From Pycnococcus provasolii (lineage: Eukaryota > Chlorophyta > Pseudoscourfieldiophyceae > Pseudoscourfieldiales), in contig CP150550.1 in NCBI GenBank assembly GCA_049487715.1, forward strand, positions 434,001 through 498,000: a DNA stretch of 64,000 nucleotides. Reading direction: 5' to 3'. Below the pieces are notes generated by a model. The model ran no database searches and was not told where the DNA came from. It saw nothing but the letters and a program-made list of their open reading frames with translations. The position numbers and the translations under genes were made by a program. Of this stretch, positions 11,601 to 19,304 are shown piece after piece; the stretch's first letter is position 1, and each line of letters opens with the position of its first letter.

Positions 11601-12147
11601 CACTGTCGACCGCCTCCTCGGAGTCGGGTATGCCGTCGCCGTCGTCGTCGTTGTCCTCGCTGTCCGGGATACCGTCGTTGTCGTCGTCGTCGTCCAGGTG
11701 GTCAGGCACGCCGTCGCCGTCGCTGTCCGGGGCCGTACCCGGAGCTCCACACTGCGCCTGGCAAACCTCCTCGCTGAATCCTAGCGTGGTGTTTGGCCGC
11801 TTCCAGGTCGTAGCCTTCTTCAAGGTGGCCGCATCTCGTCGAAGTTTATTTTTCGCGTAAGTGAGGTGCGTCTTAAGCTGCGTATTTTCCGCGACGAGTC
11901 CAGTCGTGTGAAGTAGGCTGGTAACGAGAGCGGCGATCAGCAGTGTGGTAGCGAGCGCCAGGACGAAGAAGGCTGCGACCGGTCCCTTGCTTGAAGACTC
12001 CCGAGCGTCCGCTGACGTATTTTCTTCGGCCGCAGAAGTTTCATCGCGAGCTCTCGCCGACGACTTTGGAGGTGGCATGCTTCCTGGCAGGAAGAGCTCC
12101 TTCGCCACGCCGCCGAGACCCCCCAGAGAGTTCACGGGTGTCGCCAT
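8677..12147 (-). CDS. POLLUX: POLLUX/DMI1-type ion channel with TSP3-like Ca2+ array
   Basis: An 1156-residue relative of CASTOR/POLLUX (DMI1), the cation channels that shape Ca2+ signalling at the plant nuclear envelope. The C-terminal two-thirds matches the family: TM segments at about 437-456, 500-524 and 561-584, a pore region at 528-555, then KGKSDVLEGGHTLILGWSDK (595-614) and two RCK-like regulatory domains. Unusually, the loop between TM1 (57-79) and TM2 carries residues 141-422, built of DxDxDG(I/V)PD calcium-binding units like thrombospondin type-3 repeats. The family filter ADSG(N/S)HA is not seen; the pore reads TFAGETEND. Known topology puts this loop in the lumen, so Ca2+ sensing on the luminal side is inferred. 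Start ATG at 12147. Confidence 0.92.
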   Translation of the reverse strand: MATPVNSLGGLGGVAKELFLPGSMPPPKSSARARDETSAAEENTSADARESSSKGPVAAFFVLALATTLLIAALVTSLLHTTGLVAENTQLKTHLTYAKNKLRRDAATLKKATTWKRPNTTLGFSEEVCQAQCGAPGTAPDSDGDGVPDHLDDDDDNDGIPDSEDNDDDGDGIPDSEEAVDSDGDGIPDSEDDDDDNDGIPDSEDNDDDGDGIPDSEEAVDSDGDGIPDSEDDDDDNDGIPDSEDNDDDGDGIPDSEEAVDSDGDGVPDHLDDDDDNDGIPDSEDNDDDGDGIPDSEEAVDSDGDGVPDHLDDDDDNDGIPDSEDNDDDGDGIPDSEEAVDSDGDGIPDSEDDDDDNDGIPDSEDNDDDGDGIPDDQEIDETDTDGDGVPDFLDDDDDNDGIPDSEDDDDDGDGISDKDEEGAGGEEEEEDEVFTPIRVLVLLGLSGLCYFSHYVYNKIDELPPYLHRRAESVVGTTPYPLSKQIAYNIDCWFSSNPYAKVLALLYVSIALIVGGAGFMFAVSAAPFGDAIWEALAGVGIDWTFAGETENDWMNISGFSTRVVAIMTSLGGMFITALLLGIVGDAIAEYIDDLKKGKSDVLEGGHTLILGWSDKLLPILDQVSQANESDGGGCIVVLADKDKEEQEGIIDDFGYDDRGTRVICRQGNPLLVNDLRKVSASKAKAIVVLADESASPDEADARCLRMVLSLIGLRDHKNEDGEREGLEGHIVVEMMDMDNQPLVKMVGQDDVETLVAHDVIGRLMIQCARQPGLAAVWNALLGFEGCEFYCKEWEGLHGKPFGEALLSFPNALPIGYKCGITGSCFLNPKDDYVLQVGDELIVIAEDDDSYELEDIAQCKQSLGLPPKKGDRQKETVLFCGWRRDMDDLVQVLDELVLEGSELYILCELPEADREERFAESRETRKKPPNLTNLKVIHVEGDLCSRRVIESLPLAEFNSIVILADEESSSDITDKDSRALATLLLIRNIQTEMLKESGSRSPPMRTESGTIIPARRKSVWAEEMRNMTKECVVISEILDSRTRQLIQETGISDYVLSNELVSMALAMVSENKSVNTILNEMFQEEGSELYLRPASLYMHENEEASFFDVMARARERENPEIIIGYQLEGEEVVLNPEEKTEPRIWTSGDFLVVLAEDE
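10882..11727 (-). repeat. 120-bp tandem coding repeat (TSP3-like)
   Basis: Five nearly identical 120-bp (40-residue) units plus a sixth, diverging unit and a degenerate tail. Each unit has three DxDxDG motifs. Units come in two versions differing at one block: GVPDHLD (B) or GIPDSED (A), in protein order B-A-A-B-B-A. The near identity at DNA level suggests recent duplication or gene conversion. Confidence 0.95.
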
Positions 12148-12982
12148 GAACCGACTTACAGTACTTCCTGGAAAGGTACTGTACTGTCCAGAGGAGCAAG
12201 CACAGGAGCGGCAGTGACAAGCCTTTTTCTGTCCCGAGGAGCTTCTTCACATACCGTACATGGGCTGTTTGCCACCTAGGGGGAAGGGCAGGCCTCGAGG
12301 TACCACTTGATTTCTGGGTGATTGCCTTCTGATGCGGCAATCGATGCGAATACATGCGATGCGATGGCCGGACAGCCCTCACAGCCGGATGGCGGCCTTA
12401 CCCTAACCCCCGGCCCCTTTGGGGTGCGCCGGCCTGGCGCTCGCAACTGGTGCGCATACCTGGTGCGCATGACATCAGCTGTGAGAATAACGAAGCTGGA
12501 TTCGTTATAGGTATTCCCATTGGGATCCCGATCTGGGAAGTTTGGCATCGAACTTTTTTATCCGACACGTGATCTCACGTCTCACGCGATGTCTCGCAAT
12601 GGCCGATGCGTTAGGTTTTTGTCTTTTTGATGAGCTTGATTGAGCACGCTGCACGCCCTCCTGTTTCGTGTTGTGTTTCGTGTCGTGTCGTGGAAGGGTG
12701 GTACAGGATGTGGTTTTTAGGGTTCGTACCAACTACGCCTACCTTTAAAGGCTTGTCGCCGACCTTTAAAAAAAGGTGAGCGTGCGCTACGATAATATCC
12801 CTCCTAATAAAGGTATGCAACAGGAGGCTGCAACAGGAGGCCTCCAGGGCGGACAGGTTAGGGTTAGGGTTAGGGTTAGCGTTACGGGGCCGCGTGTTTG
12901 CTCCTCTCCAGGTGCCTCGGATCTCGCTCGACAAGTCTCCATCCGGAAGACTTTCCCCTGGCGTCGTCTCGTGGAAGAAGCC
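12148..12982. promoter_or_regulatory. Divergent promoter region, POLLUX / Cys-rich membrane gene
   Basis: An 835-base gap without a supported gene. Immediately upstream of the POLLUX start, 12155-12192 contains overlapping AGTACT/GTACTGTAC palindromes. TTACCCTAACCCCC lies at about 12399-12412. ACCTTTAAA occurs twice at 12740-12770. A (TTAGGG)4 block lies at 12856-12879. The frame that starts at 12983 stays open upstream through this telomere block, but the first well-placed ATG is at 12983. Confidence 0.65.
12856..12879 (-). repeat. Telomere-like (TTAGGG)4 block
   Basis: Four consecutive TTAGGG units on the plus strand (CCCTAA on minus), 104 bases upstream of the ATG at 12983. Confidence 0.9.
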
Positions 12983-14080
12983 ATGTCGGCGGCTGGCCAC
13001 GGTGCTCAGGCCTCGGCCTCAGGAGCTGGAGGAGCGGTCTCAGAGCAGGAGATCTTCAAGCTTCGTGCGGCGATCCGTGAAGAAGAAGTTAAGGCGGAAC
13101 GGGCACGCATGGTCGCCGCGGACGCAGCCGTCAGAAGGGAGGCGAGGCGTCAGCAGGAGTGGGAACGTGCGCACACGTGGGCAGGAGAAGGTGTCGCGGG
13201 GACAACGGGAGGTGTCACGCGTGCCGTCATCGTCGTTGCCGCACTCGCCGTCACCGCGCTCGCAGCCTTGGGAATCGCACGCCTGCTCGGCGAAAACGCC
13301 GTCGACAAGACGCTCGCGAGTCTGGGACTCACGCCAGGCGCGCTGACGCTTGAGCAGCAGAAACATCTCGAGGAAAAGCACAGGCTGCTCAAGCTCGCGC
13401 ACGCTAAGCCGCTCTACGAAACGCTCGACGGCATCGAGCTGAAGAAAGAAATGATTATGAAAAGCCGCAAGTTTGGGCTTAAGGTGCGCAGCGTTGTCGA
13501 CGAGATGGGGCAGAAGGACTTCGAGGCGGCGCGTGAGGAGCTGAAGAAGAAACATCAGAAGGCGGAGGCGCGGGCCACTCCCAAGGGGTACGACTGTCCC
13601 ACGCGCCTTTTCCGATACCAGTGCGGTTTCAAAACCCTCGACCCGGTGGAGCGCGACCGCCAGTTCCGCAAGGGTCACGAGTGCAAGGCAATTTTTCGCA
13701 ACTGCGAATTCGACGAGGATGGCTCGTTCGTCAAGAGGACGTACTGTGGCAACTTGTGGCCGGCACCTTGCGAGGGCGACACCGAGCGATCTCACGTGGG
13801 CATTGCGAGGTGGCTGCCACGTGGCATATTCTTCCCAAGGCACACGAAGAATGACGAGCGCCTGGCGGAGATGCGCGTCACGCCAAGCCCGCCGCCATTG
13901 CCGGGTTACGTGACGGACGAGGAGCGCAAGTGGGCGCTCGAGACACCCCCGCCGCCCATCGAAGCTCTGTCTTGGGTGCGCAACCAGCCGTTGAGCACGG
14001 GCGTCGCCACTGTCATTCCTAAGGCGAACAAGTACGAGAGCGCCGAGATCGACGCCGGTCGGCGCAGAGCGCGCCAATGA
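12983..14080 (+). CDS. Single-pass membrane protein with Cys-rich domain, unknown
   Basis: A 365-residue protein I do not recognise. Residues 20-65 are a charged, probably coiled-coil helix, 80-101 a single hydrophobic span, 120-200 another charged helical region. Then comes a cysteine-bearing domain with C205, C214, C234, C241, C255 and C263, which could form three disulfides or bind metal. The C-terminus is Pro-rich. I chose the ATG at 12983 because upstream in-frame sequence runs through a TTAGGG array, translating as a VRVRV repeat. TGTAA follows at 14126-14130. It is convergent with NOP9. Confidence 0.7.
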   Translation: MSAAGHGAQASASGAGGAVSEQEIFKLRAAIREEEVKAERARMVAADAAVRREARRQQEWERAHTWAGEGVAGTTGGVTRAVIVVAALAVTALAALGIARLLGENAVDKTLASLGLTPGALTLEQQKHLEEKHRLLKLAHAKPLYETLDGIELKKEMIMKSRKFGLKVRSVVDEMGQKDFEAAREELKKKHQKAEARATPKGYDCPTRLFRYQCGFKTLDPVERDRQFRKGHECKAIFRNCEFDEDGSFVKRTYCGNLWPAPCEGDTERSHVGIARWLPRGIFFPRHTKNDERLAEMRVTPSPPPLPGYVTDEERKWALETPPPPIEALSWVRNQPLSTGVATVIPKANKYESAEIDAGRRRARQ

Positions 14081-14310
14081 CCTCGTTAGCTGCTCCATGC
14101 TTATTTATAGTTACTTGGTAACTCTTGTAAAACTTGACGAATTTGAAAAAAATGAACATCTAAAACATTTTAAACGAAACACCCTTAACTCATCAAACTC
14201 CGTACATACAACCTTCGAAATCACCAGTGCCATTTACAAAACCGCGCAGTGAATGGCACCGGTGAATGGGCTGTAAGGTGAAAGAAAGTGAATGGTGTGA
14301 ACGGACGACC

Positions 14311-14357
14311 GCTGGACAGAGTAAAGTACACTTCATTACTGTATGAGCGATCTCAGC
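14311..14357 (-). repeat. Post-stop 3'UTR element, copy 1
   Basis: On the minus strand, directly after the NOP9 stop. Bases 14311-14341 are the exact reverse complement of 26559-26589, and similarity continues through CTGAGATC to 14357. In both places the element follows the stop codon in the same gene-relative orientation. Confidence 0.85.
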
Positions 14358-14359
14358 TT

Positions 14360-16108
14360 TCAAGTCTTCCTCCTCTTCTTTTTCGGCTTTTCTCCCGCGC
14401 TCGTATCACCGTTGTCCACACCGCCGCCATCTTGCAGCAGTGCGGCTGCCATCGCCTCACGCGCTTTCAGGCCCTTCCTCCAGGCTTCCGGAGAACGTAC
14501 GTACGCATCCACGCCAAGCTTCTTCAGCATGTGACGGCCGTGCGGTGCACGTCCCACCTGCACTCGAGCGCGCGACACCGCGTCGACGACCTGCTCCTGG
14601 ATTGGGAGCTTACCAGTAACATAGAGCGCCTCCAGCACTCGGCTACCAGAAGGTGACATTGCCAGTGCGACGCAGGCACCGCCTGACATCGCCTCTGAGA
14701 TAGTCCGATAGAGTGCTTTTGGAAGTGGCTGCCGCATTTCCGGCGTTCCTGTCGATGCGGGAGTGCGCGAGGGGTCAAGAAGGCACTCAAGTAGCGCGCT
14801 GCCCGCGTTGTCCTTAGCCATCGCGACAATGGTGTTCGCCGGCAAAGCGGCAACCGTTGTCATCAGTCGATTCGCGATGTTTGGCGGGTAGCACAGCATG
14901 CTCGCGAGCAGCGCGCACGCCGCGGGCGGGATGCGGTCGGGCAGTCGATCGTTTGGCATCATTCCAAGCAACTTACGTACCGCGGCATCGGCGTCAGCTT
15001 GTGGTTGGGAAGACTCGTCGCCCGATTTCCCTTTCGATGCCGAAGATGCTGCCGCGGCGGCAGCTTCCACGACGGCGCGAAGCACCTCGCGTCTTTTCGT
15101 TGCGCTGCGACCGCAGCAGTCGACAAGCGCCCGCATTATGCGTGCGCCGACTGTGTCCACCTCCTTCCCTCCGTTGCGGAAGAGGAGCGATGCGGCTATG
15201 GGGACAATCTCTGCTGACGCAATTTCCACAGCCTCGGGTGCTGCGCATGTTGCCAATAATGCCTGCACGACGAAATTCCCGCTCGCATGTTTCGCCATTG
15301 CCTCAAGCTGGCCGTGGAAGGCACCGTCGGGTGCGATGAGCATCGTATCGGCATCGTCGCTTCGGAGAGCACGTATCGCGCACTCCACAAAGCGGCTTGC
15401 CGCCTTATCATTGGACCACCTTCTTACGTCTGCATGAGCAATTGTGACGGCATTGGCTTCATCTTTGGGTGGCCCGGCAAGGAGGCGGGCGGCGATTGAT
15501 GATGAATTTGGACCGTGCGATTGAATGAGCGCCTGCATTGCGGCTGATCCGTGCGGCGAGATGACCACAGAACGGCGGAATGTGAGTGGAAGGTCAGCTA
15601 CGGCGTTCGCGAGATGCTGCAGCATCGATGGATGACAAGGCTGAAGAGTCGCTGCGGCGCTGTGTCCATCCGCTGACGCCGAAGCCGGTGCCGATGCCGA
15701 TGCCGATGGTGAAGTGGATGGCACACCGACGGTACGCATGAGAGTGCGTAGTAGGTACGAGCCGGGGACACTTCGCAGCCAAGTTCCAGCATTCTGCGTT
15801 GCGGTGTGAATGATTTTATCGATCGCATTGATCGCGTCTTTCGATAGTGTGTCCGGATTTTCGTTTCTTGCAATAGCGTTGAGCGCCGCCTCGAGAACGC
15901 GCGAGCCGCACGCGTGCGTTGCGACGTCTGCCCCTGCGTGGTCGGACTCGTCGACGATGGCGGCAATGAGCTGCGCCGCGCTTTCAGCGTTTGCGTTCTT
16001 CATAAGTCTTTCCATGGCACGTGAGCACTGCGGGTCCGTGGCGACTGACACAGCGCGTCCCTTGCATTCTTCCAGTGCGTTCTGCAAGAGCATTTGAGGT
16101 TGGTCTGC

Positions 16109-16150
<42 letters not shown>

Positions 16151-16525
16151 GTTGCGTCTTGGTTGGTGCGTTAAGCTGTCTAAGTGATTAGCGAGTTCCT
16201 CAAAATAGGCGACGGTATCAGGCGGACATCGCGTGAACGGTGCGGACGTTGTTGCGTGTGCGTTTGAGTTCCATGAACCAGCACCACCACCACGAGCACG
16301 AGGGTCTGAACGATATCCTCCTCCAGCTCCTCCTGGACCGGACGGGGCATGATAGTTGTCAACATATCCTGCGCCATCATAACCATCATTATTGTCATCA
16401 TAACCACCACCACCACCACCACCACCTTCATTGCCATACTCTCCCGAGGGGTCCCTAACATTGTCGTGATGATCCCCTTGGAACGCGGAGGACCAGCGAC
16501 CCCCAGAAGGTTTCTTGCCACGCAT
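14360..16525 (-). CDS. NOP9: NOP9/APUM23-like Pumilio-repeat nucleolar protein
   Basis: A 721-residue Pumilio-repeat protein of the Nop9/APUM23 type, which binds pre-18S rRNA and is needed for small-subunit processing in the nucleolus. The N-terminus is Gly/Tyr/Asp-rich with a run of about 12 Asp (near residue 130). Repeats are recognisable by cores such as DPQCSRAMERL, THACGSRVLEAAL, KHASGNFVVQALL, KDNAGSALLECLL and MSPSGSRVLEALY. The C-terminal GRHMLKKLGVDAYVRSPEAW and Lys-rich tail KPKKKRRKT are typical of Nop9. Start is the ATG at 16525. A 47-bp element shared with another gene follows the stop. Confidence 0.85.
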
Positions 16526-17618
16526 GATTTATTCAAGTGATGGATATATGTACTTATTATGTATGAGCCAAGATGAGTGAAGTGAACAATACAAAAGACA
16601 CGACACGACACGACACAAGGCAAGCTTATGCGATGAAGAAAACAAAACGGCTTAAAGCGAGCGGTTCTTCGTGTATGGGAATCCAAGGGCGGCGAATGGC
16701 GGCGCCTTGTTATAACAGTCTAAAACCAAGAAACCCTAACCCTAACCCTAACCCTAACCCTAACCCTAACTCTAACCCTAACCCGAATTGTCATCCTTCT
16801 TGGAATGTCTTGCAATAATGTCTTGCATGAATGAATGTGCATCTTGTAAGGCTCCACCACTCCAGCGACTCTACGCGGCCGGTATGAGCCTATAAAGGTA
16901 GGCTTATGTTCTTCCCCTTCGCCTTCCTTTTAAGAGTTTCAAAGGTGGTCAAGAATCAAACTTTATTAAGTATTATCACACCTACCTCTTTAAAATATCA
17001 CGCGCAAGCGCCACTGCGCCAAGCGACCGAGATAAAATACTGTACCGGCCGAGACTCGAAAATACCGGCCGAGACTCGAGAGAGGTGGGCAAGATGGACG
17101 CACTCTACTCTCCAGGCCTCCACGGCAAACTTGACCGGCGCACTTCCCTTGGGCACTCACTTGCCAGCTGCCAGCGCGCAAGAAACACTCAAACACTCCC
17201 GTCGATCGGCGAAAGAGGCGAAAACGAGAAATCGAGCTCAAAACAAAACGCATGCACTGCCACTGGGTGACTGGGTGACTGGAGTCGTCAAGTGTTTCGT
17301 CGGTGTGTGTGCTCAATAATGAAGTCTGGTGGGCAGTAGGATAAACAACTTTACAGTCAACCAACCTGGTTGTCTCGTCTGGCCATTTCTTGCCAACGTT
17401 CTCGGCCATTCCATTAAGATTGAGCTCCCCCGGGGTTTCTTTTCTCATTCATTCTTGCGCTCATTTGTCACTCCATAAGAACTAGTCTAGTGAGTACTCC
17501 ATAGTAGCTTAACGTATCTTAAGTGTAACTTAAGAGACTTTACGTGGCCTTTATCAGCGTTTAGTGTTTAGTTTTGTGTTCAGTCTTTGTTACTTTGTGA
17601 GTGAGCTGGAAGAGTCTG
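16526..17618. promoter_or_regulatory. Divergent promoter region, NOP9 / ARMH1
   Basis: A 1.09-kb gap. Open frames of up to about 150 codons exist but show no domain, so I call no gene. It holds the longest telomere-like array of the window (16732-16784), flanked by CCAAGAA (16726-16732) and TTCTTGG (16797-16803). There is a 16-bp direct repeat ACCGGCCGAGACTCGA at 17044-17059 and 17064-17079, and an inverted repeat TCTTAAG/CTTAAGA at 17517-17535. Confidence 0.65.
16732..16784 (+). repeat. Interstitial telomere-like array, about 8 units
   Basis: Near-perfect (CCCTAA)n with one TCTAA variant. It is the longest such block in the window and lies between divergent genes rather than at a chromosome end. 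Confidence 0.95.
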
Positions 17619-19025
17619 ATGACGTCCGCGACTCAACAAGATACAAATGGCTTATCGGTGTCTCACTTGGACTTCGCCATAGCGGAAGTCGACGGCCGGC
17701 GCGTGCCCTCTACAGCCATCCAAAGACAAAAACATAATCAGCTCAACAAGCCGATACGCGTCTCAGCAAACAGGTGGGACGTCGGAGGACGCATCATTCG
17801 TGTCAAGATGCTCAGGGACTTTCTCAAATTTGGACTAGGGAAAACAGCCGCGGAAATTGACAGGTACTGCGACAACGCCGCGTCGCTCTTCTTCGCGCGC
17901 GTCAACGCCTACCTCAGGCTCACGTACCTCACAAACTTCGAGATGTCACTGCAGCTGAACGTCGTCGGAATCTTCCTTCACGCGCCGGGAGGAGAGAGGT
18001 TCGTCGCCCAGTTCATCGAGTGCGGAGGAGTTACCACTCTCCTAGACATACTGTCCATGTCCAGCGTCAGTGACGGCGACAAGTTCGTCGCACTCAACCA
18101 CCTGAAGAGTATCGCAGAGAGAGGGTGGAACTACTCGCGCGTCATCAACGAGCAGGACGGTGCGAGCATCGCTGTCGCGTACATGCTTGGCACAGCCACC
18201 GAACCGGGACAGGTGCTCATCTCAAGCCTGGTGGTCGAGCTCGCTTCAAACGACTCGCGGTGCCGACTCGCCATCATCGAACAGCTGCTCGACGCCACGT
18301 CGGCGACCAACCCCTTCGCGCAGCTCGCCGCGGCGTCCGCGGCACACCAACTGCTCGTGACGAGCGAGGACGGCGTGGAACCTCAGACTATCCTAAGGAA
18401 GGCTGCAGTTGCCGCAGCAAACCTCGCCGCGACGAAGTTGCGCAAGCTTGAGCGCATGGCTTTTGAGCTGCTGACGGAAGTTCGGCGCATACAAGATGGA
18501 AATCTCGCCATCGCCCAGAGTCTCGCAGAAGCTATCATCGACGTTGGCATATGCGACACGACGGAATTTGATGAGCTGTACGCGCAGGCTAGCCCAGGTA
18601 CTGAGAATAGCACGCTTAATCTCGACGAGGAATACGAAGCTCACAAGGCGGAAATGCAGAGGCGCGCCGCGGCGGCACATCTGCTTGCGCGCCACGTCGA
18701 GGACGTGTACACCGCGCGCGACGAGGAGGCGATCAATGTGCTGCAGAGCGAGGAAACGTTGTTAGATGTTCTCAGCTGCATGGCATCCAAGGACATGGAG
18801 ACGAAGAAGGCGGCAAACAGCGTGCTGCAAGCACTGTACGAGTACGCGCGAGTTACCACGCAGGAGGTGCTCAAGAAGCTAGCTGGTGCGGAATTCTTCG
18901 ACAACTGGGTGGCAAATTCGAGCGGCGGCTCGTCGTTCTTTGAGAAGATGCCAGAAGAGCACAAGGAGACCATCTACAGAATACACCACGAGCAGAGAGC
19001 TCTGATGAGGCCGCCGACGAGATGA
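17619..19025 (+). CDS. ARMH1: ARMH1-like armadillo-helical ciliary protein
   Basis: A 468-residue all-helical protein that matches Armadillo-like helical domain-containing protein 1. The diagnostic block GKTAAEIDRYCDNAASLFF, then RVNAYLRLTYLTN, then a GIFLHAPGGERFVAQFIECGG segment corresponds to the same region of the animal protein. ARMH1 is known mainly from ciliated organisms, and its biochemical role is poorly defined. I start at the ATG at 17619, because the upstream in-frame codon is GTG. TGTAA lies at 19072-19076. It is convergent with the pyruvate kinase-like gene. Together with DAW1 and the R2D2 protein it implies a flagellate stage. Confidence 0.85.
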   Translation: MTSATQQDTNGLSVSHLDFAIAEVDGRRVPSTAIQRQKHNQLNKPIRVSANRWDVGGRIIRVKMLRDFLKFGLGKTAAEIDRYCDNAASLFFARVNAYLRLTYLTNFEMSLQLNVVGIFLHAPGGERFVAQFIECGGVTTLLDILSMSSVSDGDKFVALNHLKSIAERGWNYSRVINEQDGASIAVAYMLGTATEPGQVLISSLVVELASNDSRCRLAIIEQLLDATSATNPFAQLAAASAAHQLLVTSEDGVEPQTILRKAAVAAANLAATKLRKLERMAFELLTEVRRIQDGNLAIAQSLAEAIIDVGICDTTEFDELYAQASPGTENSTLNLDEEYEAHKAEMQRRAAAAHLLARHVEDVYTARDEEAINVLQSEETLLDVLSCMASKDMETKKAANSVLQALYEYARVTTQEVLKKLAGAEFFDNWVANSSGGSSFFEKMPEEHKETIYRIHHEQRALMRPPTR

Positions 19026-19304
19026 CAGGAAGAATGGCCATGGCCGTGGCCTAATATCGCTCATTCAGTCATGTAATAGAGTTGTCGTCCAAAAGTCGTC
19101 CATTCACACCATTCACCGTTCAGCGGCGCGACTTTCTTTGTACATGGCGGCTGACAACAGTGAAACCGGTGTGTTGCATCAAGACCCTGGCACCTTGTTG
19201 AGGAGAAATAAATGTGGAAAAGAATTTTCATCTAAAAAAAAGTCGTCGGAAGATTGTTTTTTATTGAAAACAGCAGAAAAAATGCAAGTGGACCATCCTA
19301 AGAC

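Noticed and set aside
11030-11860. Long open frames on the plus strand and in other minus frames across the 120-bp repeat (Ser-, Val- and Thr-repeat proteins)
   Set aside because: They are shadows of the tandem repeat in the POLLUX-type gene: any frame of a stop-free 120-bp unit stays open.
16732-16784. The idea that the CCCTAA array marks a chromosome end or a scaffold join
   Set aside because: It is only about 50 bases long, lies between intact divergent genes, and similar short blocks occur throughout the window.
16990-17448. 152-codon minus-strand and 137-codon plus-strand frames in the NOP9/ARMH1 gap
   Set aside because: They overlap each other, have no recognisable domain, and lie in a region full of repeats and promoter-like motifs.
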